Shown in pieces: positions 1-8,945 of a stretch of 64,000 bases of DNA (within the stretch, counting starts at the first letter, position 1; every line of letters starts with the position of its first letter). The notes beneath the pieces are model-generated. The model was not told where the DNA came from, did not search any database, and saw only the letters and a list, made by a program, of their open reading frames with translations. The stretch covers positions 1 through 64,000 of the forward strand of contig CAJFNQ010000005.1 in NCBI GenBank assembly GCA_904394975.1, given 5' to 3'. This stretch comes from Metaruminococcus_A gallistercoris (lineage in GTDB: Bacteria; Bacillota; Clostridia; Oscillospirales; Ruminococcaceae). A program made the position numbers and the translations under genes.

Positions 1-86
1 GAGATGGAGAGACTCGAACTCTCGCGCCGGTTACCCGACCTACGCCCTTAGCAGGGGCGCCTCGTCACCAACTTGAGTACATCTCC
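1..86 (-). tRNA. tRNA-Ser (anticodon GCU), 3' end cut by window edge
   Basis: Read on the minus strand from 86 downward, the sequence folds as a class II tRNA: acceptor 5' strand GGAGATG, D arm, anticodon stem-loop with CTGCTAA (anticodon GCT), a long variable arm built on GGTCGGGTAACC, and a T loop GTTCGAGTC. The 3' acceptor strand reads CATCTC and then the window ends, so the last paired base, discriminator and any CCA are missing. The long variable arm and GCU anticodon make it a serine tRNA. Confidence 0.93.
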
Positions 87-139
87 AAAACTGGTAACTT
101 AATTTAACAACTGATGAAATTGTAAAAGGTGTTTTAAAT

Positions 140-228
<89 letters not shown>

Positions 229-292
229 GAATTTGTCTTGCCAAGCTATTTTATCATATCAGATTCATCCTGTCAAGAGCAAATTCGGAAAA

Positions 293-320
293 GAAACGAG
301 GTTTAAGAACGGTTTCGTTT
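293..320 (-). terminator. weak hairpin over the stop codon of the pantothenate transporter gene
   Basis: GAAACGA (293-299) pairs with TCGTTTC (314-320). Read on the minus strand the stem is followed by TTTTCC. The stop codon of the upstream gene lies in the loop. The stem is short, so this is a weak call. Confidence 0.35.
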
Positions 321-935
321 CGCTCGTGTCAGCGCGGGAATCACCTTGGCGATTGCCAATGCGACGACTGCCGCGATAACAGCTTCCAACAATGTGTTGG
401 TGCCGAGCGTTACCGCCATGGCGCCGAACAGCAGGTCGTAACCGATTCCGTTTGCCGAAGCGTACTGCGGCCCAAAGAACAGGTAGATTCCTCCCAGCAC
501 CAATACAGAATGCAAAATGGTGGCGACTACTGCAGAAATGGTGCATGCCGCATAACCGCGTCGGTCAAACCGGCAGATTCCTTTGTAGATCAGCGACGCG
601 AAAAGCCCAAGCAGGATGCGCGGCACGAAGCAGATGACAAGGCTCCATCCGTTTCCGGAAAACTCGCCCATGGAATAAAACGGAGTGAATACAAAAGCAA
701 AAGGGCTGGGCGGAATAAACGTCCATACCAGAAAGCTAAGCAGCCCAAAGATAAAGCCCATAAACGTTCCGGCGCCTGTTCCGAGAACAATGGCGGCTAC
801 AATGACCGGAATGTGGGCAAGCGTTGCCACCAGCGGCCCAATCGGCAGAGAACCAAGCGGTGTTACGGCAAAGATGATCTCAATGGCGACAAGAATGCCA
901 AGCTGAGCAAGCAGACGAGTGTTCATCCGTTTCAT
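303..935 (-). CDS. ECF transporter S component, probable pantothenate uptake (PanT-like)
   Basis: A 210-residue, very hydrophobic protein with about six membrane segments. The pattern near the N-terminus (MNTRLLAQLGILVAIEI, then PLGSLPIGPLVATLAHIPVI) is typical of substrate-binding S subunits of energy-coupling-factor vitamin importers. The start at 935 has a strong AAGGAGGGT ribosome binding site. It lies 45 bp downstream of coaX, so pantothenate is the most likely substrate; this rests on context, since S components are hard to assign from sequence alone. The shared ECF ATPases and T subunit needed for transport are not in this window. Confidence 0.82.
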   Translation of the reverse strand: MKRMNTRLLAQLGILVAIEIIFAVTPLGSLPIGPLVATLAHIPVIVAAIVLGTGAGTFMGFIFGLLSFLVWTFIPPSPFAFVFTPFYSMGEFSGNGWSLVICFVPRILLGLFASLIYKGICRFDRRGYAACTISAVVATILHSVLVLGGIYLFFGPQYASANGIGYDLLFGAMAVTLGTNTLLEAVIAAVVALAIAKVIPALTRAKRNRS

Positions 936-980
936 AATATACCCTCCTTGTTTTAAAATGTTTGTCGTTTTGCCTGAATA

Positions 981-1754
981 TTAGTCTTTCTGTATATTCA
1001 TATGGTAAATATAGTAGAGGCCTTTCAAAACAAGATCTTTTTCCGCTTTGATATGATTTTTGCAATGCGGAACAATCACACCGGAAAGTCCGCCTGTCGC
1101 AACAACAGAGATCTTGTCCCCGAGTATGGTGGAATATCGTTCGATCATTCCGTCAATCATACTCGCCGTGCCGTAAACAATACCGGATTTCATCGAGTCG
1201 ATTGAGTTGGTGCCGATGACGTCGGTCACCTGCTCCAGATTGATCTGGGGCAGCTGTGCCGCACGGCTGGAAAGCGCTTCGAGAGAAATATTGATGCCCG
1301 GTGAGATAGAGCACCCCAGAAAAGCGCCGTCCTGGTCAAGCGCCATGATTTTTGTTGCCGTGCCAAGATCGACAATGATACAGGGCATAAGAAAGTGTTT
1401 TTTTGCCGCGACCGATGCGCATATCAGGTCGGCGCCCAGAATGGATGGCTGCGGGATTTTGATATCCAGACCGGTTTTAAGGGCGGGGCTTACCACTAGT
1501 ACGGGGCAGCGGAGAAGCTTTTTGAGCGCTTCGCGTAAAACAGGGGTTAGGGCCGGTACCACGGAAGATATGATCGCGCCTTCGAATTCATCGGCACGGT
1601 AACCATAAAGAGAAAGGATATTGAAAAATTCGACCGCGTACTGATCTTCCATTTTCGATAAATCGGAAGCCAGTCTGGAAACAAAAACAAGCTCATCGTT
1701 TTGAAAACAGCCGAGTACAATGTTGGTGTTCCCTGCATCCACTGTAAAAATCAT
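981..1754 (-). CDS. coaX: type III pantothenate kinase
   Basis: Phosphorylates pantothenate, the first committed step of coenzyme A synthesis. The 257 residues match the usual family length. Visible motifs are the N-terminal phosphate-binding DAGNTN (residues 6-11), GADL near 107, DLGTATK near 130, GTNSIDSMKSG near 180 and ATGGL near 219, all hallmarks of the acetate/sugar kinase-fold CoaX family. This type is insensitive to CoA feedback in characterised members. The start has a GGTGGGGG ribosome binding site. It precedes the ECF S component in the same direction, so import and phosphorylation are probably co-expressed. Confidence 0.95.
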   Translation of the reverse strand: MIFTVDAGNTNIVLGCFQNDELVFVSRLASDLSKMEDQYAVEFFNILSLYGYRADEFEGAIISSVVPALTPVLREALKKLLRCPVLVVSPALKTGLDIKIPQPSILGADLICASVAAKKHFLMPCIIVDLGTATKIMALDQDGAFLGCSISPGINISLEALSSRAAQLPQINLEQVTDVIGTNSIDSMKSGIVYGTASMIDGMIERYSTILGDKISVVATGGLSGVIVPHCKNHIKAEKDLVLKGLYYIYHMNIQKD

Positions 1755-1785
1755 ACGACCCCCACCTTATTGATTTGTTGGTTTC

Positions 1786-1814
1786 ATCATAGCACTTTTT
1801 TTAAACAGCTTCAA
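1786..1814 (-). promoter_or_regulatory. promoter of coaX-transporter operon
   Basis: On the minus strand TTGAAG (1814-1809), a 17-bp spacer, then TATGAT (1791-1786), about 30 bp before the coaX start. It fits a housekeeping sigma-A promoter. Confidence 0.55.
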
Positions 1815-1951
1815 CAAAAAGTACGGCATACGGGTGAGAAAACGGTTAAAATATTGATTGAACGGTTTTGTTGTCTGTTACAGGATATTTCATTGACTTG
1901 TAAGCCGATTTGCTTTATCATGAAACTATATGGGAAGGAGGCAGGCGGTAG

Positions 1952-3325
1952 ATGAAATTTAATTGGGATAAAGGCTACTTTAAAATTGGATTGACAGCTT
2001 TTGTCGTCATTGCATGCAGTATTCTTTTTTATCTTCTGGTAAGTAAGCTCGATGTGGTCTGGGCCGGTATCAATGCAGTTATCCAGATTTTAATGCCGAT
2101 TATTTCGGGACTGGTGATTGCTTATCTTTTGAATCCGTTGCTCAACTTTTTTGAAAGTAATGTTTATAAACGGGTACAGCCGCGACTAAAATATTCAAAG
2201 GTTCGGCGTGTACTGAGCGTTACCTCAACATTTGTGCTTGTATTGCTGCTGCTTGCAGGGTTTTTCTGGCTTCTCATTCCGCAGCTGGTTGACAGTATTA
2301 CCGGCCTCATTGACCTCATTCCGGGTTACTTGAGTCAGGCCAAAATTGTATGGGAGAACTTGGTCAAGTCGTTCCCTGCGCTTGAGGATTATTTCCAAAT
2401 CGACGTAAACCAAATTTTCTCTTCTATTCAGAGTGTGTTTAATGAGTATATGCCAGCTGTCCAAAATGTACTTGACGGCGCCACTCAGGGTGCGATCAAT
2501 GCTGTAAATGTGCTGACAAACCTGTTTGTAGGGTTCGTAGTTGCTGTTTATATTCTTTACAGCAAAGAGCGGTTTGCTGCTCAGAGCAAAAAAGTGATGT
2601 TTGCGCTGCTTCCCCGTAATTTTACACTGAAAACAATTGATATCCTTTCGCAGACGGATAAGATGTTCAGCGGCTATATTTTCGGTAAGGTCGTCGAATC
2701 GTTTATTGTGGCGGTTTTGTGCTTTGTCTGCTGTACGGCGTTTGGCATACCTTATGCGATCATTGTCACTGTCATCATGTTTGTGTTTAACCTGATTCCT
2801 TTTGTTGGGCCGTTTATCGGCGCGATTCCCTGCACCTTGCTGATTCTTTTGATCGACCCGCTTAAGGCATTGTGGTTTGTTATTATCATCTGCATTCTGC
2901 AGCAGATCGACGGCAATGTCATCGGTCCGCTGATCTTGGGTAACAGCACCGGACTGACTTCGTTCTGGATTATTTTCTCCATCTTCCTGTTCGGCGGCTT
3001 GTGGGGATTCTTGGGAATGATCATCGGTGTGCCGACCTTTGCGGTCATTTATTCGCTCGTTCGCGCGCTGGTTGAGAAAAAACTGCGGCAGAAAGGCTTG
3101 CCTTCTTCGACGAAAGATTATATGAGGATGCGGCATATCACACCGGATGATCCGCTCATCATTGTGGAAGAAAGTCCCAAAACAATCCGCACACCTGCGA
3201 TCTTCCGGGTCAAATGGGTGAAAGAAGTTGGCCGGCATGGCAAAAAAGCAGAAAAAAATACAGATTCGCAGAAGACTGCGGAGAATTCCGGCAAAGAGAA
3301 TCCGGATGGCGAAAACAAAGAATAA
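1952..3325 (+). CDS. AI-2E family permease (PerM/YdiK/YubA type)
   Basis: A 457-residue polytopic membrane protein of the AI-2E exporter (UPF0118) family. Paired N-terminal helices (residues about 12-30 and 40-62) are followed by a helix near 90-112, an amphipathic extracytoplasmic stretch, and a C-terminal bundle (about 240-370) containing PFVGPFIGAIPC and the QQIDGNVIGPLILG loop that marks the family. The last 60 residues form a charged, Lys/Glu-rich tail. Members have been linked to AI-2 export or sodium/proton antiport; the substrate here is unknown. The start has a GGAAGGAGG ribosome binding site. ymdB follows after 12 bp, so they probably share a transcript. Confidence 0.88.
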   Translation: MKFNWDKGYFKIGLTAFVVIACSILFYLLVSKLDVVWAGINAVIQILMPIISGLVIAYLLNPLLNFFESNVYKRVQPRLKYSKVRRVLSVTSTFVLVLLLLAGFFWLLIPQLVDSITGLIDLIPGYLSQAKIVWENLVKSFPALEDYFQIDVNQIFSSIQSVFNEYMPAVQNVLDGATQGAINAVNVLTNLFVGFVVAVYILYSKERFAAQSKKVMFALLPRNFTLKTIDILSQTDKMFSGYIFGKVVESFIVAVLCFVCCTAFGIPYAIIVTVIMFVFNLIPFVGPFIGAIPCTLLILLIDPLKALWFVIIICILQQIDGNVIGPLILGNSTGLTSFWIIFSIFLFGGLWGFLGMIIGVPTFAVIYSLVRALVEKKLRQKGLPSSTKDYMRMRHITPDDPLIIVEESPKTIRTPAIFRVKWVKEVGRHGKKAEKNTDSQKTAENSGKENPDGENKE

Positions 3326-3337
3326 CGGAGCTTTAAC

Positions 3338-4111
3338 ATGTCAGTAACAGTAATGATGATCGGCGATATTGTGGGAAAAGAAGGCTGTGGCTTTCTTCGG
3401 AAACATCTTCCGCGTCTGCGGCAGAAGTACGGAGTGGACGCGGTGATCGCGAACGGTGAAAATTCAGCCGTCGGGAATGGTATCCTTCCGTCTTCTGCAG
3501 ATGACCTTTTCGCAAGCGGAGTAGATGTGATCACGACGGGAAACCATGTCTATAAGCGCAGGGAAATCTATCCTTATCTTGACGAACAGCCGTATATTAT
3601 TCGCCCCGCAAATTTTCCGGAAGGCGGTTACGGGCGCGGTGTTTGCGTGTATGACGCGGGTTCGTTTCGTATTGCGGTCATCAATCTTCAGGGGACGGTT
3701 TACATGGACAGTTTGCCTTGTCCGTTCCGGACGGCGGACCAACTGCTCAAACAGATCGACACACCTCTTGTTTTGGTGGATTTTCACGCAGAAGCTACCA
3801 GTGAAAAGAATGCGCTCGGTTATTATCTGGACGGCAGGGTCAGCGCGGTAGTGGGGACGCATACGCATGTTCCAACCGCGGATGAGAGGATCCTCCCAGG
3901 GGGGACTGGTTATGTGACCGATCTGGGCATGACCGGACCGATCGATTCGGTGCTTGGCATCAAACCGGAAATCATCATCCACCGGATGCTTACAAAACTT
4001 CCTTCCCGGTTTGAAGTTGCGCAAACTCCTTGTAAACTCAACGGTGTATTGTTAAACTTGGATAAAAAGAGCGGAAGGTGTAAGAATATTTCACGTATTT
4101 CCATAATTTAA
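3338..4111 (+). CDS. ymdB: YmdB-type metallophosphoesterase (TIGR00282 family)
   Basis: The 257 residues match the family length. Metal-binding motifs are visible in order: GDIVGKEG (8-15), NGENSA (about 38-43), TGNH (about 66-69), DFHAE near 150 and GTHTHVPTAD near 175. B. subtilis YmdB hydrolyses 2',3'-cyclic nucleotides and affects biofilm and late-adaptive responses. In many Firmicutes ymdB lies next to spoVS, as here (spoVS follows in 130 bp). Confidence 0.93.
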   Translation: MSVTVMMIGDIVGKEGCGFLRKHLPRLRQKYGVDAVIANGENSAVGNGILPSSADDLFASGVDVITTGNHVYKRREIYPYLDEQPYIIRPANFPEGGYGRGVCVYDAGSFRIAVINLQGTVYMDSLPCPFRTADQLLKQIDTPLVLVDFHAEATSEKNALGYYLDGRVSAVVGTHTHVPTADERILPGGTGYVTDLGMTGPIDSVLGIKPEIIIHRMLTKLPSRFEVAQTPCKLNGVLLNLDKKSGRCKNISRISII

Positions 4112-4131
4112 TGCTTTTTGTGGTAAAACTC

Positions 4132-4160
4132 TTGTAAATTGCATTTTGTTGTAATAAAAT
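4132..4160 (+). promoter_or_regulatory. possible promoter of spoVS
   Basis: TTGTAA (4132-4137), 17-bp spacer, TAAAAT (4155-4160), in an AT-rich gap. In B. subtilis spoVS is transcribed by sigma-H; no clear sigma-H motif was identified here, so this is tentative. Confidence 0.35.
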
Positions 4161-4240
4161 AATATTATCCTGATATGATAACCATTAAAATACTATTTTT
4201 GCGTCGCCGCTCTGGTGATGTTTCCAAGGAGATGTAAATT

Positions 4241-4501
4241 ATGAACGTACTAAAAGTTTCCGCGAAATCCTTACCAAACTCCGTAGCAGGTGCAATCGCA
4301 GGCGTGATCCGCGAAAACAATGAGGTCGAAATTCAGGCAGTTGGTGCCGGGGCAACCAATCAGGCGATTAAGTCGATCGCGATCGCACGCGGATATCTTG
4401 CTCCCACCGGAGTGGATCTTGTCTGTATTCCGGCGTTTGCCAGTGTTGATATCGACGGTGTGGAACGCACTGCTATTAAACTGATCGTTATGGCACGGTA
4501 A
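4241..4501 (+). CDS. spoVS: stage V sporulation protein S
   Basis: An 86-residue protein nearly identical in layout to SpoVS: starts MNVLKVSAKS, contains GAIAGVIRE, GAGATNQAIKSIAIARGYLAP and ends with VERTAIKLIV. SpoVS is a small Alba-like protein needed for progress beyond stage V of sporulation (coat and cortex assembly) and is strongly conserved in endospore formers and some relatives. It is preceded by an AAGGAGATG ribosome binding site and followed by a strong terminator, so it can be a single-gene unit. Confidence 0.97.
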   Translation: MNVLKVSAKSLPNSVAGAIAGVIRENNEVEIQAVGAGATNQAIKSIAIARGYLAPTGVDLVCIPAFASVDIDGVERTAIKLIVMAR

Positions 4502-4518
4502 AAAACGAGATGTAAAGA

Positions 4519-4549
4519 AAGCGGCGCGGCTTACCGTGCCGCTTTTTAA
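4519..4549 (+). terminator. intrinsic terminator after spoVS
   Basis: An 11-bp stem, AAGCGGCGCGG (4519-4529) with CCGTGCCGCTT (4534-4544), loop CTTA, followed by a T run. Confidence 0.88.
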
Positions 4550-4593
4550 ATATCTGAACGAACAGAAGCGGCGGGTTTTAAGCCGCCCCAAAC

Positions 4594-4622
4594 TTGACAG
4601 AAACTTTTGTTTGCATTAAACT
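4594..4622 (+). promoter_or_regulatory. promoter of yloU-yloV unit
   Basis: Consensus -35 TTGACA (4594-4599), 17-bp spacer, -10 TAAACT (4617-4622). It lies about 100 bp before the Asp23-family gene and just after a second small hairpin (4569-4587). Confidence 0.6.
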
Positions 4623-4721
4623 TACATTAAACTTGTGTTTGGTTTACGTGAATGCTTTGGCTGGGTTTGATCCGGCCTGCATTTACTGGTAATCAACAAC
4701 AGGCTGTGAGGAGGAATCGTT

Positions 4722-5075
4722 ATGGTAAAAGTTGAAAATCATCTTGGAACCATTGACATTTCCCATGAATTTCTTGCGGATCTGATCTGCGCCGCTGTAA
4801 CCGATTGTTTCGGTGTGGCAGGCATGTCCACGGCAGGCGCTTCACAAAGCCTTCTGAAAAGGATTATGGGTGCGGATGCGCCTCATCAGGGGGTTCGGGT
4901 TCGTTATCAAAAGTCAAAGCTTTCGGTTGAGCTGCATATTATTGTTACCTATGGTACAAATGTTGCGGCAATTGTGAAAAGTATTATGAACCGGGTGCAG
5001 TATACAGTAGAAGAGGTTACCGGGTTTCCGGTTGCCAGAGTAAATGTATTTGTAGACGGAATGAAGGCGCAGTAA
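4722..5075 (+). CDS. Asp23/Gls24 family protein (YloU-like)
   Basis: 117 residues with the Asp23 signature: an N-terminal GTIDISHEFLADLI segment, a central VRVRYQKSKLSVELHIIVTYG strand region, and a C-terminal ARVNVFVDGM strand. In Firmicutes this gene stands directly before the DAK2-domain gene yloV, as here (36 bp apart), which supports the YloU assignment. Family members in staphylococci link to membrane-associated alkaline-shock complexes; the precise role of YloU is not established. The start has a GAGGAGGA ribosome binding site. Confidence 0.9.
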   Translation: MVKVENHLGTIDISHEFLADLICAAVTDCFGVAGMSTAGASQSLLKRIMGADAPHQGVRVRYQKSKLSVELHIIVTYGTNVAAIVKSIMNRVQYTVEEVTGFPVARVNVFVDGMKAQ

Positions 5076-5111
5076 CCTGCGTCAGGACCGTTTCAAGGAA
5101 AGGGTGCTTAG

Positions 5112-6755
5112 ATGATACAGGGTTTTCAGTTGCGGGATGCTGTCATTTCGGGCGCAAACTCTATTGTAAACCATAAGCAGAGCGTCGACGAACTCAATGT
5201 ATTCCCCGTGCCGGATGGCGATACCGGCACCAATATGTCAATGACGATCACAGCGGCGGCCAAAGAATTGGAACGCTTAAAAAAAGATGTAACCGTCACC
5301 CGTGTTGCGGATGCCGCTGCAAGTTCGCTGCTTCGTGGCGCCCGCGGAAATTCGGGGGTCATTCTGTCACTTTTGTTCCGCGGAATCGCGGCTGGTTTAA
5401 AGGGGCTTTCCGAAGCGGACGGTGAACAGCTTGCCTCTGCGCTGGAAAGCGGAGTGCAGGCGGCGTATAAAGCGGTCATGAAGCCAACGGAAGGCACGAT
5501 CCTCACCGTTGCGCGTATGGCGGCTGAACAGGCAAAAACAGTTTCTTACCAGAATAACGATCCGGTGGCGGTGTTTGAGGCTGCCTTAAGCGAGGCGAAA
5601 GCGGCTCTCGCGGCTACTCCGGAACAACTTCCGGTTTTGAAAAAAGCCGGTGTAGTTGACGCGGGCGGGCAGGGCCTTGTCTATATTTTTGAAGGAATGT
5701 TGAGCGTTCTGCGTGATGGAAAAATGGTGGAAAGCCGTACCGCGGCGCAGCCGGCGGAGAAGCCGCTGCCCAAAGCGACCGCGAATGCGGATTATGAAGG
5801 CGAATTCACCTACTGTACCGAATATATCGTGAACAAGGCGCCAGGCTGTGCGGATCCGCTCAAGCTGCGCGCTTATCTGGAAAGCATCGGCGACTGTGTT
5901 GTTGTGGTGGATGATGACGATATCATCAAAGTCCATGTTCACAGCAACGACCCGGGCCTTGCGATTCAGGCTGGAATCGGCTACGGCATGCTGACGAATA
6001 TGAAGATCGACAACATGCGTATGCAGCATGAACACCAGATTTATGACGCGAAACAGATGGAGCAGTCCGACCGTTATGTTCCGGTCGATCCGGATATTGA
6101 GTTCGGTTTTGTCGCTGTTGCGGCAGGCGAAGGGCTGCATACCTTGTTTCATGACCTGGGCGTTGACAATGTTGTGACCGGCGGTCAGACCATGAACCCC
6201 AGCACAGAAGATATTCTGGAAGCGATTCAGGCAACGCCGGCAAAAACCGTGTTCGTTCTGCCGAATAATAAAAACATCATTATGGCGGCGGAACAGGCAA
6301 TCCCTCTGGCGGACCGTGAAGTTGTTGTTTTACAGACCCGCACCATTCCGCAGGGGCTTTCCGCTATGCTGGCGTTTGATCCTTCCGCTACCCCGGAGGA
6401 GAACAGCAAAAACATGACCGGCGCGATCGATCATGTTTCCACCGGGCAGATTACGTTTGCCGCCAGGGATTCCGAGTATGACGGGCACAGCATCAAGGCA
6501 GGGGAAATCCTTGCGCTGGATAATGGAAAATTATCGTTTACTGAAAAAGACGTTCAAAAGTCCTTGGTGAAGCTGATCAAACGCATGCTCAAGGGTGACA
6601 GCAGCTTTGTCACTGTTATTTACGGCAGCAGTGTTTCTGATCTGCAGGCCGAAGAAGCATCCAAGGCGCTGGAGGAACGTTTCGGCGACCGTGTTCAGAT
6701 CAATATGGTCAACGGCGGCCAGCCGGTGTATTATTACATCGTTTCAGTCGAATAA
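5112..6755 (+). CDS. yloV: DAK2 domain fatty acid kinase subunit-like protein (YloV/FakA)
   Basis: 547 residues in three parts. An N-terminal DAK2 (dihydroxyacetone-kinase-like, ATP-binding) domain spans about 1-205, with PVPDGDTGTNMSMT near 32-45 and LLRGARGNSGVILS near 73. A middle domain (about 225-310) follows, and then a DegV-like C-terminal domain from about 330. This is the architecture of YloV/FakA, which with a separate FakB (DegV) protein phosphorylates exogenous fatty acids. No FakB is present in this window. It directly follows yloU. A terminator-like hairpin separates it from recG. Confidence 0.93.
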   Translation: MIQGFQLRDAVISGANSIVNHKQSVDELNVFPVPDGDTGTNMSMTITAAAKELERLKKDVTVTRVADAAASSLLRGARGNSGVILSLLFRGIAAGLKGLSEADGEQLASALESGVQAAYKAVMKPTEGTILTVARMAAEQAKTVSYQNNDPVAVFEAALSEAKAALAATPEQLPVLKKAGVVDAGGQGLVYIFEGMLSVLRDGKMVESRTAAQPAEKPLPKATANADYEGEFTYCTEYIVNKAPGCADPLKLRAYLESIGDCVVVVDDDDIIKVHVHSNDPGLAIQAGIGYGMLTNMKIDNMRMQHEHQIYDAKQMEQSDRYVPVDPDIEFGFVAVAAGEGLHTLFHDLGVDNVVTGGQTMNPSTEDILEAIQATPAKTVFVLPNNKNIIMAAEQAIPLADREVVVLQTRTIPQGLSAMLAFDPSATPEENSKNMTGAIDHVSTGQITFAARDSEYDGHSIKAGEILALDNGKLSFTEKDVQKSLVKLIKRMLKGDSSFVTVIYGSSVSDLQAEEASKALEERFGDRVQINMVNGGQPVYYYIVSVE

Positions 6756-6771
6756 CGGTTTTATAGCAAAC

Positions 6772-6806
6772 GTCAGGCGGGCATTTTATGTCCGCCTGCT
6801 TTTTTA
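6772..6806 (+). terminator. terminator-like hairpin between yloV and recG
   Basis: AGGCGGGC and GTCCGCCT pair (about 6774-6798) and are followed by CTTTTTT. The hairpin ends only about 17 bp before the recG start codon, overlapping its leader, so recG must be reached by read-through or from a promoter inside yloV. Confidence 0.75.
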
Positions 6807-6822
6807 GAAAGGGGGAAAGCTC

Positions 6823-8871
6823 ATGCCGGGCAGTTCGCTGAGTCAGGATATCCGTGCCCTGAAAGGGGTGGGGGAAAAGCGCGCGCAATGTTATAACAAG
6901 CTGGGCGTGCATACGGTCTACTCGTTGCTACGGTTTTATCCGCGGGATTACATTGATTACAGCGCTCCGTGCGGGATCATGGATGCCGTTCCCGGCGAAA
7001 CCTGTGTGGTGCGTGCTACCGTTTACAAAAAGAGCGGGGAACAGCGCATCCGGAAAGGGCTTTCTTTGTTTAAAATCTATGTGACTGATCATCTGCATGA
7101 TATGGTCATCACCATCTTTAATTCCCGTTTTGCGGCGGATGCGCTTCAAATTGGTGAAAGTTATCTGTTTTACGGCAAGGTCACCGGCAACCTGATCAAA
7201 CGGGAGATGAGTTCCCCGCAGGTACTGCGTGAAGTTTCCGGTGCGGTCATGCAGCCGGTCTATCCGCTGACCGAGGGGCTAACCGGGAAGATGGTCAGCG
7301 CCAATATGGAACAGGCGCTCGCACTGCTCCCGGAGAGGGTGAACGATTACCTTTCGGACGAGATTCGTTCACGCTTTGATTTGTGCGGGATTGTGGAAGC
7401 GCTGCACAACATCCATTTTCCATCCTCTAAAGAAGGGCTTGCGCGCGCCAGGCACCGGCTGGTCTTTGAGGAGTTTTTAACCCTTGAACTGGGATTGTCT
7501 CAGCTTAAGGGGCAGTCAAGAGAGCATACGGCGGTCTGTTTGCCGGAAATGAGTCTTGCTCCTTTTTATGAATCCCTGCCGTTTTCCCTGACCGGGGCAC
7601 AGCGGCGCTGTATTGAGCAGGCGCTTGCCGATATGCGCCGCCCTGTTCCCATGAACCGCCTGCTTCAGGGGGATGTCGGTTCCGGAAAGACCATGGTCGC
7701 CGCGGCGCTTTGTTATGCTGCGGCCCGTTCGGGGTATCAGGCGGCGATGATGGCGCCCACTGAACTGCTTGCAAAACAGCACGCACAAACGCTGGAAGGA
7801 TTGCTGGCGCCGTTCGGTATCACGGTCGGATTGCTGGTGGGTTCCATGACGGCGAAGCAGAAAGAGCAGTTACGTGCTCGTTTGCGTTCCGGTGAGATTC
7901 AGGTAGTCGTGGGAACTCACGCGTTGCTGCAGGAATCAACCGAGCTTAATGCACTGGGACTTGTGATTACCGATGAACAGCACCGGTTCGGGGTGGCACA
8001 GCGTGGAGCGCTCGCGTCAAAGGGAAGCCATCCACATGTGCTTGTTATGTCGGCAACGCCAATTCCGAGAACGCTCGCGCTGATCGTTTACGGGGATTTG
8101 GATATCTCGGTTTTGGATGAGCTTCCCGCCGGCCGTCGGCCGATCGAGACCTACCGGATCGATGCCGCCAAGCGGGAGCGCGCATATGGTTTTGTTGCCA
8201 AACAGTTGCAGGCGGGAAGGCAGGCGTATCTTGTCTGCCCGCTCATTGAGGAAAACGACGCCCTCGAGCTCCAGTCGGTGGAAGAATATCGAAGAAAAGT
8301 GGAGCAAAAGTATCTTCCCGGGTACCGGGTCGGTGTGCTTCACGGCCGGATGAAAACGGCGGAAAAGCAGGCGGTGATGGAAGCGTTCGCGCGGGGTGAA
8401 ATCCAAGCGCTGGTCGCCACCACTGTGATTGAGGTCGGCATTGACGTGCCCAATGCAAATATCATGCTGATTGAAAATGCCGAGCGGTTCGGGCTTTCTC
8501 AGCTTCATCAGCTTCGGGGCCGAGTCGGGCGCGGAGCTGCACAGTCCTACTGCATTCTGGTTTCGGATCATTCCGGCGAGGAGACCCGCCGCCGTCTTTC
8601 GGTCATGTGCCGTACCACCGACGGGTTTCAGATCGCTGAGGAGGATTTGAAGCTCCGCGGCCCAGGTGACTTTTTCGGGGAGCGCCAGCATGGCCTGCCT
8701 ACCCTCCGGATCGCCAATATGGCGGAGGATATTGCTCTTTTGGAACGTGCCAGACAGCTTTCGCAGGAGATTTTAACGGAAGACCCTCATCTGGAACAGC
8801 CGGAACACCGAGGCCTTTCCCGCATGGTAAAAGAATTGTTTCACCAGACTCCTGTGTTCGGCAACAATTGA
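6823..8871 (+). CDS. recG: ATP-dependent DNA helicase RecG
   Basis: Branch-migrating superfamily 2 helicase that remodels stalled replication forks and Holliday junctions. The 682 residues match the family. It begins with a wedge/OB-fold domain (SQDIRALKGVGEKRAQ near the N-terminus), then Walker A GDVGSGKT near 284, the DEQH box in ITDEQHRFG near 383, motif III MSATPIPRTLAL near 408, and the C-terminal helicase and TRG motifs (QLRGRVGRG near 565). The start has an AAAGGGGG ribosome binding site. In Firmicutes recG commonly follows yloV, as here. Confidence 0.97.
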   Translation: MPGSSLSQDIRALKGVGEKRAQCYNKLGVHTVYSLLRFYPRDYIDYSAPCGIMDAVPGETCVVRATVYKKSGEQRIRKGLSLFKIYVTDHLHDMVITIFNSRFAADALQIGESYLFYGKVTGNLIKREMSSPQVLREVSGAVMQPVYPLTEGLTGKMVSANMEQALALLPERVNDYLSDEIRSRFDLCGIVEALHNIHFPSSKEGLARARHRLVFEEFLTLELGLSQLKGQSREHTAVCLPEMSLAPFYESLPFSLTGAQRRCIEQALADMRRPVPMNRLLQGDVGSGKTMVAAALCYAAARSGYQAAMMAPTELLAKQHAQTLEGLLAPFGITVGLLVGSMTAKQKEQLRARLRSGEIQVVVGTHALLQESTELNALGLVITDEQHRFGVAQRGALASKGSHPHVLVMSATPIPRTLALIVYGDLDISVLDELPAGRRPIETYRIDAAKRERAYGFVAKQLQAGRQAYLVCPLIEENDALELQSVEEYRRKVEQKYLPGYRVGVLHGRMKTAEKQAVMEAFARGEIQALVATTVIEVGIDVPNANIMLIENAERFGLSQLHQLRGRVGRGAAQSYCILVSDHSGEETRRRLSVMCRTTDGFQIAEEDLKLRGPGDFFGERQHGLPTLRIANMAEDIALLERARQLSQEILTEDPHLEQPEHRGLSRMVKELFHQTPVFGNN

Positions 8872-8901
8872 TTGGATTGAGTCAAAAATCCGCTGAAACA
8901 G

Positions 8902-8933
8902 AAAAAAGAGGGCGAGTGTCGCCCTCTTTTTTT
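8902..8933. terminator. bidirectional terminator between recG and ypeB
   Basis: A-rich stem AAAAAAGAGGGCGA pairs across a GTG loop with TCGCCCTCTTTTTT. It has T runs on both strands and lies between two convergent genes. Confidence 0.92.
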
Positions 8934-8945
8934 GAGAGATTTGTT

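Noticed and set aside
2225..3238. Long antisense frame opposite the AI-2E family permease (337 codons)
   Set aside because: It is a shadow of the clearly coding plus strand; composition is His/Arg/Asn/Asp-rich without family signal. Similar antisense frames opposite hemA, cobT, cbiA and cbiP were rejected for the same reason.
4594..4722. Possible structured RNA in the yloU leader
   Set aside because: The only structure is a small GGCGG hairpin that precedes the promoter, so it is not in the transcript.
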